DNA of 14,078 nt from Candidatus Latescibacterota bacterium (lineage in GTDB: Bacteria; JAAXHH01; JACQVL01), in the NCBI GenBank assembly GCA_016209865.1, contig JACQVL010000334.1, forward strand, positions 1 through 14,078. The letters are read 5' to 3'. Positions 1 through 9,388 of this stretch are shown piece after piece (the first letter of the stretch is position 1; each line of letters begins with the position of its first letter). Both the position numbers and the translations under genes were made by a program. The notes under the pieces are model-generated. The model saw only the letters and a list, made by a program, of their open reading frames with translations. It had not been told where the DNA came from and searched no databases.

Positions 1-1739
<1,739 letters not shown>

Positions 1740-1749
1740 GGTTAAGAAA

Positions 1750-1754
1750 TCCTT
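1750..1754 (-). promoter_or_regulatory. Ribosome binding site selecting the carB TTG start
   Basis: AAGGA on the minus strand, 10 bases before the TTG. It supports the unusual start codon, because no other start is available in this frame between here and the repeat block. Confidence 0.5.
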
Positions 1755-1760
1755 AATAAG

Positions 1761-1886
1761 GTCGAAGGACGAAGTAAGGACGAAAGCAGAAGGTCGAAAG
1801 AAACCTGAAAAGGCTTCCCTGTTCGTACGCTGACGTTCTCCTTCATCTCTCTTTGTTTTTTCGTCCTTCGTCCTTCATCCTTGCTT
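1761..1886. repeat. Palindrome of AAGGACG heptamers between the DUF4159 gene and carB
   Basis: On the minus strand, directly after the DUF4159 stop codon, heptamers related to AAGGACG run in tandem (plus strand 1859-1886). About 75 bases later the inverted arm appears (plus strand 1761-1800, including AAGGACGAAG at 1765-1774 and AAGGACGAAA at 1776-1785). These two pieces match the reverse complements at 1866-1875 and 1859-1868 exactly, so a long imperfect hairpin or two alternative registers can form. The middle, 1801-1858, shows no gene. It could end the upstream transcript or protect its 3' end; that is inference. Confidence 0.7.
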
Positions 1887-1887
1887 T

Positions 1888-2637
1888 TTAGTGCGTCATC
1901 GCATACACCGCGATGTTGATCCCCAGTTTATACGCCGCGACCGCATACTCTCTCGGATAGATGGGGTTGGCCGCGTTCTCCCATCCATCGCTGATATCCG
2001 TGTTCCAATTGACCATCACGATCACCCGTCCCCGGTCATCCGACAGCCCGTAACAGAGCGGTTCTCCCGGATAGAAAATCGTGCCGAACGGGGTCCCGGC
2101 TGGAATCTTTTGATACTCGTCGATGTCGTAAAAGCTGTGGAAGAGCGGATGGTCGGTTCTCAGCGGCTGGAGCGTCTTCGTGGGAAACACTTTCTTCAGT
2201 TCTCCGGCGAAATGACGTAACCCCTCCTCCCCACGGGCATCATCGACTAAGAGAAACCCCCCGCGAGTCAAGTATTCTCGGAGTCCGTCCACTTCCTCCG
2301 GGGTGAAGACCACGTCCTGCACCTCGCACAGGTAGGCGAACACATACTCGTTCAGCCGCGAGTCCGTCAGCTCGACGATCCCGCCATCCACCGCCCGGTC
2401 GATATCCCGCACGACGTCGATCGTCGTGTGTTCCTGGAGCTGCCGGAGGAGGTTCGCCTCGTTGACCGGATAGTCGTGGTTCCAGGCGTCCGGTCCCGTG
2501 AACCACCCGCCGCCTTGCGTCCACCGGATGCGGGCGATGGCGATGCGGTTGGACTCGGCCGCCGGCCCGGTGCTGGCCACCGTCACCGTCGAGAGCAGCA
2601 CGGTGAGACCCAGGACGAGGGACATGCGTCGGAACAT
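1888..2637 (-). CDS. Exported DUF4159 family protein
   Basis: A 249-residue protein of the DUF4159 family, whose biochemical role is unknown to me. It opens with a basic n-region and hydrophobic stretch (residues 1-23), then SNRIAIARIRW, consistent with a Sec signal peptide cut near AAES, so the protein is probably periplasmic. Family hallmarks are visible: YLTRGGFLLVDDA (122-134), DHPLFHSFYDI (162-172), NWNTDISDGWE (210-220) and the end GINIAVYAMTH (239-249). The fold resembles a glutamine-amidotransferase-like Rossmann domain in related proteins; no catalytic triad can be asserted here. The ATG is 9 bases after the stop of the TPR protease gene and an AGAGG overlaps that junction, so the two are probably translated together. 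The operon context suggests a shared envelope job with the TPR protein. Confidence 0.88.
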   Translation of the reverse strand: MFRRMSLVLGLTVLLSTVTVASTGPAAESNRIAIARIRWTQGGGWFTGPDAWNHDYPVNEANLLRQLQEHTTIDVVRDIDRAVDGGIVELTDSRLNEYVFAYLCEVQDVVFTPEEVDGLREYLTRGGFLLVDDARGEEGLRHFAGELKKVFPTKTLQPLRTDHPLFHSFYDIDEYQKIPAGTPFGTIFYPGEPLCYGLSDDRGRVIVMVNWNTDISDGWENAANPIYPREYAVAAYKLGINIAVYAMTH

Positions 2638-2646
2638 CAGAACCTC

Positions 2647-5268
2647 TCACTCCACCGCGCTCAACAAAATTCGCTGCGCCGCTTCGTAGTTGGGCGCGAT
2701 CTCTAAGGCGTGCAGGGCTTCACGTTTCGCGTCCGCTTTCAGGCCGGCCAACAGGTAGGCGCGGGCCAGGTTGCAGTACGCCTCCGCCCGGTCGGTCGTC
2801 TCGATCCCTAACGCCGCTTTGTACTCGGTGATGGCCAGGCCGAACAGCTTTTTCGCCTCGTACGCCGCCCCCAGCCCGTTCCGGACGTCCGGGTCGAACG
2901 GGTTGATCATCACCGCGCGCGAGAGGACACGAATGACATCGGCATCCCGGTTGCGCTCTGCGTACCGCCGGGCAAGCTCCTTGTTCGCATCCAGGTTATC
3001 CTCATCGATGGCGGCCAGGGCTTCTAACTCACGGATGACGGCCGCGTCGTCTCCCCGCTTTCGGTAGACGGTCGCCAGCAGCCGGTACGGGTTCTCCCCG
3101 TGCACGTACTTCGGCATCAGGACGCGCGCCCGCGTTAGATGCTGGATCGCCTCGTCCTCGTCCCCGCGCGAAAGGAGGAGTTGCCCCAGCAGCAGATGGG
3201 CGTGAAAACTGCCCGGACTACGCTCGATCTCCTCCCGCAAATCCGACTCCGACAGTTCTTTTCGACCCTTTGGCGAGAACTGGAGCGCCGCCCGGTCCGA
3301 CGCGGTCCGTTGTTTCGCGTACGCTAAGAACCCCTCGTCGAACGCCTGGAGCGAGACGTTCAGCACAGCGCGCACCACCTCCTCGGTCGTCCGATCCTCC
3401 CCGTACAGCCGGAGCATCTTCAGGAGGGCGTCGAACCCGTGCTGCTGGACGATGTACTCGACGACGATCGACGCCTGGTAGTACGAGAGGACGACCTGAT
3501 CCATCGTCTTCGGACGGGTGAACCCGCTGTTGAGGTCGCTCACCTTCAGGAGCTGGTTGCGCTCGACGGCAGTAGCGAACTCCGGGGCGAGGTCGAGGTC
3601 CCACTCCGGCCGCGCCCGCCGCGCCTCGTACACCGCGATCCCCTCGGCCAGCCACCGGGGGACCCGGTTACGGGTGAGCTGCAGGTGGAGGGCGTGGGCA
3701 AACTCGTGCCAGAGGGTCTGTCCCCAGTTAAACATCCCGCCCTGACGCGCCCGTGGGGAGTTGGCGACGATGACCTCGCCGAAGCACACCCCCAACAGCG
3801 CGCCCGCCCCAGTCAGCCCGGAGATGCGCACCGCGAAGTCCTTATGCTGCGGGAAGAGTTCGACGAGGATGGGCATCCTCGGCTCGAACTCGTACCGGGG
3901 GGAGACCGTCCGGTACGCCTCTTCGAGCAGGTCGATCGCCAGCGACCCGTAGACCGGGTCTTCATCCTTGTGCATCTTGAGGATGAAATGCTGGCTCTGA
4001 CGAGTGGCGTAGTCTTTGAACGAGTCGAACAGGTTCAGGGTGTTGAGCGTCCAGATGTTGAACGAATCGTGCTCGAACGCTTGGTCGAGGTACTGCCGTC
4101 CCTCCTCCTCCTGGCCGACGCGGGAGAGGTTGATCCCTACATTCGCGTATGCCGTCCACAACTCAGGGTCGAGCTGGATGGCTTTCTTGTCCATCTCGAT
4201 GGCCTCGTGGAACCGGTACCGGCGGGCTAAATTTTCCGCGATCGTGGCGTACAGCTCCCCGTAGGAGGGGTTGACTGCGAGCACACGCTGGCACTCGGCC
4301 TGGAACCCCGCCTCGTCCCGCATCCCCTGATAACACGCGGCGAGCAGCGACCGCGTCATCGGAGACGACGGGTTCACTTCTAAGGCCTGCTTCAACTGAG
4401 CGACCGCCGCGGCGTACTGCTCATCGATCAGGTACAGGCGGGCCAACAGGCGGCGCGCCTCGACCAGCTTCGGGTTGATGGTGAGCGCCTTCTGGCAGCC
4501 CGCTTCCGCCTGCGATCCCCGGTCTTCCATCTGGCATTCCGCCAGGCCGACTAAGGCAGCCGGGGACGACGGGTTGATCTTGAGCGCATCCTGGAACACC
4601 CCGGCCGCATCACGCCGGTTGTATTTCGTGAGGAAGAGATACCCCCAGGCGACGTACGCCTCGATGTGCCTGGGGTCGAGTTGCGTCGCCTCGGCGAACA
4701 GATCATTCGCGTCATGGAACATCCCTAAATGCTGGGCCGCCACCGCGACCGCCGCGACCCCGTCCCCATCCCGCGCTCCGCCCGTCCGGTAGAGTTGAAC
4801 GAGGTCCTCGAACATCCGCCGGGCGTCCGCCTTGCGGCCGGTCTCTTCGTACATCAGGCCGAGGTCAAGCCGCGCGCGCGGCCGGGCACCGGGGGACGAC
4901 AACGCCCGTTGCAGCGACGCCCCTGCTTCGGCGTACCGGCCGCGGAGGGCCAGGAGTTCGCCGACCGTCCGGTGCGCGTCCGCCGACGCAGGGTCGATCT
5001 CGACCGCCTTCCGCGCCTGGACGTCCGCGTCGTCGTACCGGCCGGTCGTCCGGTACGTCCGGCTCAGGCCGAGGTACGCCTCAACCTGGCGCGGCTGGAG
5101 ACGGATCGCCTCCTGGTACTGCTGGATCGCCTGGTCGTACTGGCCGGACGTCTCAGCATCCTGCGCGGCCGTCAGGGGATCGCTCGACCGCTGGCCGTGC
5201 GCGCTGCAGTTCCACCCGGCCGTAACGAGGAGGATCAGGATGATGATGGACGGATGACGCTGTACCAT
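2647..5268 (-). CDS. Secreted TPR protein with an inserted gluzincin-like (peptidase MA type) domain
   Basis: An 873-residue protein. A signal sequence (1-25) is followed by TPR repeats from about 31 to 400 (repeated A..Y..A...P units), a zinc-protease-like domain at about 420-655, then more TPRs at about 690-870. The protease motif is HEFAH (H521, E522, H525), with E542 in WLAEGIAVYE placed as the expected third zinc ligand, as in the peptidase MA-like gluzincins. Cys21 does not sit in a good lipobox (GWN before it), so I favour a cleaved secreted or periplasmic protein over a lipoprotein. The start ATG has AGAGG 6 bases upstream. The stop is 9 bases before the DUF4159 start, and comEC ends 42 bases upstream. 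The TPR-protease-TPR arrangement suggests a scaffold that presents the protease to partners. The substrate is unknown. Confidence 0.9.
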   Translation of the reverse strand: MVQRHPSIIILILLVTAGWNCSAHGQRSSDPLTAAQDAETSGQYDQAIQQYQEAIRLQPRQVEAYLGLSRTYRTTGRYDDADVQARKAVEIDPASADAHRTVGELLALRGRYAEAGASLQRALSSPGARPRARLDLGLMYEETGRKADARRMFEDLVQLYRTGGARDGDGVAAVAVAAQHLGMFHDANDLFAEATQLDPRHIEAYVAWGYLFLTKYNRRDAAGVFQDALKINPSSPAALVGLAECQMEDRGSQAEAGCQKALTINPKLVEARRLLARLYLIDEQYAAAVAQLKQALEVNPSSPMTRSLLAACYQGMRDEAGFQAECQRVLAVNPSYGELYATIAENLARRYRFHEAIEMDKKAIQLDPELWTAYANVGINLSRVGQEEEGRQYLDQAFEHDSFNIWTLNTLNLFDSFKDYATRQSQHFILKMHKDEDPVYGSLAIDLLEEAYRTVSPRYEFEPRMPILVELFPQHKDFAVRISGLTGAGALLGVCFGEVIVANSPRARQGGMFNWGQTLWHEFAHALHLQLTRNRVPRWLAEGIAVYEARRARPEWDLDLAPEFATAVERNQLLKVSDLNSGFTRPKTMDQVVLSYYQASIVVEYIVQQHGFDALLKMLRLYGEDRTTEEVVRAVLNVSLQAFDEGFLAYAKQRTASDRAALQFSPKGRKELSESDLREEIERSPGSFHAHLLLGQLLLSRGDEDEAIQHLTRARVLMPKYVHGENPYRLLATVYRKRGDDAAVIRELEALAAIDEDNLDANKELARRYAERNRDADVIRVLSRAVMINPFDPDVRNGLGAAYEAKKLFGLAITEYKAALGIETTDRAEAYCNLARAYLLAGLKADAKREALHALEIAPNYEAAQRILLSAVE

Positions 5269-5310
5269 AAGAGACCTCTCTGGCTCGACCCTTCCATCAC
5301 GTCAAACTTT

Positions 5311-7779
5311 TCAATATAGATTCTCCCGGAAGCCTGTCAAGAGAATACTCCCCAGCGCCTGAGACGGCGTCAGGAGCGGGCGTTCCCGGCCGCGACGGAT
5401 CGTCGGTTCGAGGCGAAACGACCGCCCGTCCGTCCGCAACACGACCGCCCCGGCCTCATCCGTCCGGTAGACCGCTGTGCCCAGCCGTCGGTACCGGTCG
5501 ATCACCTGCGGGTCGGGATGGCCGAACCGGTTCCACGCGCCGACGGAGATGACCGCCGCACGCGGCCGGACCGCCTCCACCCAGGTCAGCCCGCTGGAGG
5601 TGCTGCTCCCGTGATGGGGGACTTTGACGACCGTGCTGCGGAGTGGGACGTCCTGCTCGATCAACCCGGCCTCTGCCGGGTCCTCGACGTCGCCCGTCAA
5701 CAGCACGCTGATCGCCCGGTAGTCGAGCCGGAGGACGACCGACGCGTTGTTCAGCCCGTACGGCGGGTCGCCCGTCGAGCCGGTGAAGTCGGACGACGGG
5801 TGGAGGATCACGCCCCGGACGTCCCCCATCCCCCTGAGACTGTCCCCGGCGGCGGTCGTCCGGTACCGCACCCGCCGGGCTTTGATCGCATCGAGCCAGT
5901 GTCGAAACGCCGGCGTCTCCGGGGCGATCCCGCTGTCGATCACCTCATCCACCCCTACCCCCTCCAGCACCGCCGGGAGCCCGCCTAAGTGGTCGTTGTG
6001 CGGGTGCGTCAACAGCACCGCGTTGACGCGGCGGCTCCCCATGAACCGCAGGAACGGCAGGACGACCCGTTCCCCGGCGTCGAACTCCGGCTCCCGGTTC
6101 CCCCCGTCGACGAGCAGGACGTACCCGTTCGGACACTCCACGACGACCGCGTCCCCCTGACCGACGTCGAGGAACGTCACGACGAGGTCGCGCGGTCTCA
6201 GGAACATCTCCCATCCCAGTCCGGCCAGCCCGACGACCAGGAGCGCGACCAGCCCGCGCCGGCCGACGGGAGAGCGGGGCGGATGGATGATCAGCAGGAG
6301 AGTCAGGTAGTACCCCGCCATCACCGCCAGGGGCGGCCTGGACACGATGAGCGACGCCGACGGGATCGAGGCGCCCACCGCCGCAACGTGCATCATGCCC
6401 TGGAGCGCCAGCCAGTTGGCCGCGCTGAACAGCCGGGCGACCTCGACGCTGATCAGCCCGGACAGGACGGTCGCGCTCCCAAGCGCGGTGGCGATGAGGA
6501 CGAGCGGGGCGACGAACAGGTTGGCCGCCGGGGCGATCAACGACACCTTAGAGAACGCCCACGCGATCAGCGGCAGTGTCCCGACCTGAGCGGCGGACGA
6601 GACGACCAGCCCCTCGATCAGCCAGCGCTTCCACCAGGTATTCGCCCGTCGGAGCCCGGCGGGCAGCCGCTCCCGCATCCACGGGTAGACGACGATCAAG
6701 GATAGGGTGGCGGCGAAGGAGAGCTGAAAACTCAGGTCGAACACCGCCTGCGGCCAGAGGATGAGGATCAGGAGGGCGGCGACCGACAGGACGTTGAGCG
6801 GGTCCGTCTGCCGGTCGATCAGGTTGGCGATCAAGAACAGCCCCGCCATGATCGACGCCCGGACGACCGACGGGGTGAGGTTCGTGATGAAGGCGTACAG
6901 GATGATGACGACCAGCGTCCCGACCGTGGCCGGCGTCCGTGGAAGCCGCAACAGTCCCAGCACCGTCATGGCGATGATGGCGATCAGCCCGACGTTGAAC
7001 CCTGAGACCGCCAAGAGGTGGGTCAGTCCCGTGTCCGAGAACGCCGACAGGATGTCCTCGGGGAGCGCCTGTTTTTCCCCTAACAGGACGCCTTTCAGGA
7101 GCGCGGCAGACGGGCCGCGGAGGGTGGCGTCGATCGTCCGCTCGGCCGCCTGCTTCATCGGACGGATGAGGAAGGTGTGGAACGTCGGGGCCGTCCGGCG
7201 GGACAGGATCGTCAGGCGCGCCGGGTCTCTGACGCTCATCAGGCCCGCGATCCCGTGCTGCTCGTAGAAGGCGCGGGCATCGAACCCACCGGGGTTCCGG
7301 GCCGGGTCGGGACGCCTGAGCCGGCCGGTGACGCGCACCCGGTCGCCGTACGCGCATGAGGTCCGAGGCGCTCCGAGCCGGACGAGCAACCGCCCGGTGA
7401 GCCGCACCGGATGCCCGCCGATCACGGCCTGCGAGGCCTCGACCGTCACCAGCGTGTACCGCTCGCGGCAGTCCGGGTCGGCCGCGACCGTTCCGGCGAT
7501 GGTGATCGGCTCCGGGAGGTCGCAGACCCGGCTGAGATGATGGCGTGACGCGACCCCGGTCCGGACGGTATACCAGAACGCGCTCGCGCTCAGGAGGCTC
7601 AGGCAGGCGCAGAGGGCGATCACCCGTGGCAGTGTGGGATGGCGACGCCCCAGCCAGACGGCCAGCGTCCCGGAGAGCAGGCCTCCTGCAAGGAGAGGGA
7701 ACAGCGGAAGCGTGAGATAGTGGTCGGCCAGCAGACCGCAGAGGAAGACGAGCACCACAGTCAGGGCCGGACGGCGCAT
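5311..7779 (-). CDS. comEC: DNA internalization/competence protein ComEC/Rec2
   Basis: ComEC forms the inner-membrane channel that brings single-stranded DNA into the cytoplasm during transformation. The 822 residues show the full architecture: N-terminal membrane helices (4-75), an OB-like soluble region (90-190), and the Competence domain with GVLLGEKQALP (230-240) and HLLAVSGFNVGL (254-265). A multi-helix core follows to about 530. A C-terminal metallo-beta-lactamase domain begins at DVGQGDA (538-544), with THPHNDHLGG (591-600, metal-binding H592, H594, D596, H597), TGDVED (695-700) and VPHHGSS (720-726). The metal motif is intact, so the nuclease-like domain should be active, although many ComEC homologues lack it. 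No strong Shine-Dalgarno precedes the ATG. No comEA, comF or pilus genes are in the window. It stands 206 bases after the ABC ATPase. Confidence 0.95.
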   Translation of the reverse strand: MRRPALTVVLVFLCGLLADHYLTLPLFPLLAGGLLSGTLAVWLGRRHPTLPRVIALCACLSLLSASAFWYTVRTGVASRHHLSRVCDLPEPITIAGTVAADPDCRERYTLVTVEASQAVIGGHPVRLTGRLLVRLGAPRTSCAYGDRVRVTGRLRRPDPARNPGGFDARAFYEQHGIAGLMSVRDPARLTILSRRTAPTFHTFLIRPMKQAAERTIDATLRGPSAALLKGVLLGEKQALPEDILSAFSDTGLTHLLAVSGFNVGLIAIIAMTVLGLLRLPRTPATVGTLVVIILYAFITNLTPSVVRASIMAGLFLIANLIDRQTDPLNVLSVAALLILILWPQAVFDLSFQLSFAATLSLIVVYPWMRERLPAGLRRANTWWKRWLIEGLVVSSAAQVGTLPLIAWAFSKVSLIAPAANLFVAPLVLIATALGSATVLSGLISVEVARLFSAANWLALQGMMHVAAVGASIPSASLIVSRPPLAVMAGYYLTLLLIIHPPRSPVGRRGLVALLVVGLAGLGWEMFLRPRDLVVTFLDVGQGDAVVVECPNGYVLLVDGGNREPEFDAGERVVLPFLRFMGSRRVNAVLLTHPHNDHLGGLPAVLEGVGVDEVIDSGIAPETPAFRHWLDAIKARRVRYRTTAAGDSLRGMGDVRGVILHPSSDFTGSTGDPPYGLNNASVVLRLDYRAISVLLTGDVEDPAEAGLIEQDVPLRSTVVKVPHHGSSTSSGLTWVEAVRPRAAVISVGAWNRFGHPDPQVIDRYRRLGTAVYRTDEAGAVVLRTDGRSFRLEPTIRRGRERPLLTPSQALGSILLTGFRENLY

Positions 7780-7898
7780 GCCGGCACACCCAGATGGCGA
7801 GATGTTGGAAAAGAAGGGGCAACGTTCGTTTTCTCTGGATTAGTCGGAGGGAGAAGAAAAATCTCGGAGGGAGGGAAGCAGGGGCGAAAAGAAGACCA

Positions 7899-7983
7899 GG
7901 GGTCAGGAATCAGGGGTCAGGGGTCGGTACCTGCTTTTTGTCTTTTTCCGAACCCCCAATCCCGAATCCCGAACCCCGAGTCC
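7899..7983. repeat. Heptamer repeat palindrome between the ABC ATPase gene and comEC
   Basis: Four heptamers at 7899-7926 (GGGGTCA, GGAATCA, GGGGTCA, GGGGTCG) face five at 7948-7982 (CCGAACC, CCCAATC, CCGAATC, CCGAACC, CCGAGTC) across a 21-base T-rich centre. The arms are only imperfectly complementary. On the minus strand the block begins 2-3 bases after the ABC ATPase stop codon. The rest of this 206-base gap (7780-7898) is purine-rich and shows no gene or clear promoter. Confidence 0.7.
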
Positions 7984-7985
7984 TC

Positions 7986-8696
7986 TCATGCTTGCTTGCG
8001 CGGCGCGTCCGACTCGACCTGCCCGTCTTTCAGCCGGACAATCCGGCGGCTGTGTTCGGCGATGTTCTCTTCATGCGTGACCAGAATGATCGTATGACCA
8101 CTCTGGTTAAGCTGATCAAACACGACCATGATTTCTTCGCCTGTTTTGCTGTCGAGGTTCCCGGTCGGCTCGTCGGCAAGGATGATCGAGGGGTTGTTGA
8201 CGAGCGCCCGCGCGATCGCGACCCGCTGCCGCTGGCCGCCGGACAGTTCGTTCGGCCGATGGCGCATCCGGTCCTGCAGGCCGACCGCTTTCAGCGCCGC
8301 GATCGCCAGTTGCCGTCGTTCTTTTCCCGGTATCCCCCGGTAGATCAACGGGAGCTCGACGTTGTGGAGGGCATCCGCACGCGGCAACAGGTTGAACGTC
8401 TGGAAGACGAACCCGATCTCCCGGTTGCGAATCCGGGCGAGGTCGTCGTCGGAGAGCTGACTCACGACCTCGCCGTTCAACTCGTATACCCCGCTCGTCG
8501 GCGTATCCAGGCATCCGATGATGTTCATCAGCGTCGATTTGCCCGACCCGGATGGCCCCATGATGGCCACGTACTCGCCCCGCGTGATCTCGATCGATAC
8601 CCCGCGTAACGCCCTGACCTCTTCCGCCCCCATCTGGTAGACTTTTTCCAGGTCTGTGACGTGGATGAGCGAACGGTCGTGACCGTTGTCAGCCAT
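7986..8696 (-). CDS. ABC transporter ATP-binding protein, LolD/MacB-like
   Basis: A 236-residue complete ATPase: Walker [10 protein letters not shown] (47-55), Q-loop Q99 in VFQTFNLLP, signature LSGGQRQR (151-158), Walker [13 protein letters not shown] (171-182) and H-loop H208. GCLDTPTSG and [10 protein letters not shown] are typical of the LolD/MacB/FtsE-like branch, which works with FtsX-type permeases in lipoprotein extraction, macrolide or peptide efflux, or membrane remodelling. No permease or HlyD-type adaptor lies next to it: the upstream gene is the small MshEN protein and the downstream gene is comEC. The partner must be elsewhere or outside this operon, so the substrate cannot be named. 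Start ATG is preceded by GAGGAAGG a few bases upstream. Confidence 0.95.
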   Translation of the reverse strand: MADNGHDRSLIHVTDLEKVYQMGAEEVRALRGVSIEITRGEYVAIMGPSGSGKSTLMNIIGCLDTPTSGVYELNGEVVSQLSDDDLARIRNREIGFVFQTFNLLPRADALHNVELPLIYRGIPGKERRQLAIAALKAVGLQDRMRHRPNELSGGQRQRVAIARALVNNPSIILADEPTGNLDSKTGEEIMVVFDQLNQSGHTIILVTHEENIAEHSRRIVRLKDGQVESDAPRKQA

Positions 8697-8840
8697 TGGC
8701 CTTCCTCTGTCCGTCAGAAAACGAACTCACCCCGTGAAGCATCAATCCTTCCAGGTTTCTCAGCGCTATCAGTAAGTATGACTGTTAAATGGGCAGAAAG
8801 GTTTCATGGGGAAGATGAGAGGAGGATGCACGCACGGAGT

Positions 8841-8874
8841 TTTCTCATCACTCGTCACTGGTCACTCGTCACTG
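8841..8874 (-). repeat. GTGACGA heptamer repeat, copy 1, after the MshEN gene
   Basis: Read on the minus strand, this carries GTGACGA, GTGACCA, GTGACGA and GTGATGA in tandem. It matches copy 2 (9830-9863) at 33 of 34 bases in inverted orientation. It starts 14 bases after the stop codon of the small MshEN gene, in that gene's sense direction. The 144 bases between it and the ABC ATPase start show no gene. Confidence 0.8.
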
Positions 8875-8887
8875 ATGTTCCCGCCTC

Positions 8888-9073
8888 TCACGCCATCTCA
8901 TCCATCTGAATCTTGACGACTTCATCGATATGCACCCGGGTGATCAGTCCCAACCGCATAGCCGCCTGACCGAGCCGTTCAACCCCTTTCTTCTGCGCCT
9001 TGAGCGCCTGGTCGAGTTGTTCCTCCGTGATGAATCCTTCATCCACCATGATCTCTCCGATTCGTCTGCGCAT
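8888..9073 (-). CDS. Free-standing MshEN-type (c-di-GMP-binding-like) domain protein, 61 aa
   Basis: A 61-residue protein that is nearly all one MshEN/GspE-N-like domain. Two 24-residue motifs are visible: residues 4-27 (RIG, MV, GFI, L20, L24, Q27) and 33-56 (RLG, AM, GLI, I49, V53, Q56), joined by a 5-residue linker KKGVE. The 24-5-24 spacing and the RLG...G-hydrophobic-hydrophobic...L...L..Q pattern are those of the c-di-GMP-binding MshEN domain known at the N-terminus of type II secretion and type IV pilus ATPases. Motif I fits well; motif II is looser (Ile and Val at the Leu positions). No ATPase follows. A reading frame continues upstream, but the start at 9073 is favoured: the family similarity starts there and a very strong AAGGAGG lies just before it. 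It is divergent from nuo and upstream of the ABC ATPase gene. Ligand binding is inferred, not shown. Confidence 0.82.
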   Translation of the reverse strand: MRRRIGEIMVDEGFITEEQLDQALKAQKKGVERLGQAAMRLGLITRVHIDEVVKIQMDEMA

Positions 9074-9080
9074 TTCGTGA

Positions 9081-9092
9081 CTCCCCCTCCTT
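9081..9092 (-). promoter_or_regulatory. Strong ribosome binding site fixing the MshEN start
   Basis: AAGGAGGGGGAG on the minus strand, ending 7 bases before the ATG at 9073. It is among the strongest Shine-Dalgarno sequences in the window. It argues for the short 61-residue product rather than a 153-residue extension that would cross the promoter region. Confidence 0.75.
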
Positions 9093-9152
9093 GATGACCA
9101 TCTTTCGGTCAGAGCCTGTCGTGCAGCCAGCCACTCTCCATACCAGACCACC

Positions 9153-9181
9153 AATCTAACGCAGCCCATCACATTTCGCAA
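9153..9181 (-). promoter_or_regulatory. Candidate promoter for the MshEN gene
   Basis: On the minus strand TTGCGA (9181-9176), a 17-base spacer, then TAGATT (9158-9153). Each hexamer matches 4 of 6 consensus bases. The start of transcription would be near 9146, giving a leader of about 73 bases. It lies back to back with the nuo promoter, 14 bases between the two -35 boxes. Confidence 0.4.
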
Positions 9182-9195
9182 GACCCTTTTTTTTA

Positions 9196-9224
9196 TTGAC
9201 AATACCCGGCTTCTCCCATAAGAT
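9196..9224 (+). promoter_or_regulatory. Sigma-70-type promoter of the nuoABCD operon
   Basis: TTGACA (9196-9201), a 17-base spacer and TAAGAT (9219-9224). The -35 box is perfect and the -10 box matches 4 of 6. It follows a T tract (9187-9194). Transcription would begin near 9231, leaving a leader of about 150 bases before nuoA. Confidence 0.7.
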
Positions 9225-9256
9225 GTGTCGGAAGTTTTTAAGGGGAGAGAAAAAGC

Positions 9257-9388
9257 TTGCGGCTGATTCAGACGTTTGTATATTTGTACGGCTGTGTCGT
9301 CCGGGGAAGACCCGACTGGCTTCTGGATGAACCGGCTGAATTGACCCATCCAGAGGGGACCGTGTTGAGAGGGGTCGTGGGATGCTGA
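9257..9388 (+). CDS. Possible 43-residue leader ORF overlapping the nuoA start
   Basis: Starting at TTG (9257), 43 codons run to a TGA at 9386-9388 that overlaps the nuoA ATG by 7 bases (ATGCTGA). AAGGGGAGAG (9240-9249) sits 7 bases before the TTG, a good Shine-Dalgarno more than 130 bases from nuoA, which otherwise has only a weak one (AGAGGGG). The predicted peptide (MRLIQTFVYLYG...) resembles nothing I recognise, and codon use is less GC-rich than in the neighbours. It could be a translationally coupled leader or a chance frame. Only the location and the ribosome site favour it. Confidence 0.22.
   Translation: MRLIQTFVYLYGCVVRGRPDWLLDEPAELTHPEGTVLRGVVGC
9320..9356 (+). promoter_or_regulatory. 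Stem-loop in the nuo leader
   Basis: TCTGGATG (9322-9329) pairs perfectly with CATCCAGA (9347-9354). Two more pairs, one of them G-T, extend the stem to 10, with a 17-base loop. It ends 25 bases before the nuoA ATG and could affect ribosome access or mRNA stability. No protein-binding or riboswitch class is recognisable. Confidence 0.45.

Noticed and set aside
5204-5210. Lipoprotein signal at Cys21 of the TPR protein
   Set aside because: The residues before the cysteine (Gly-Trp-Asn) do not fit a lipobox.
3439-7822. Several long open frames opposite to or overlapping the TPR gene and comEC (for example 3439-4230 plus, 6548-7822 minus)
   Set aside because: Composition is low-complexity Arg/Pro/Gly, no family resemblance is seen, and each overlaps a firmly identified gene.
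9074-9349. N-terminal extension of the MshEN protein to 153 residues
   Set aside because: The extension would be encoded across both promoters and the nuo leader, has no family similarity, and the strong ribosome site points to the start at 9073.
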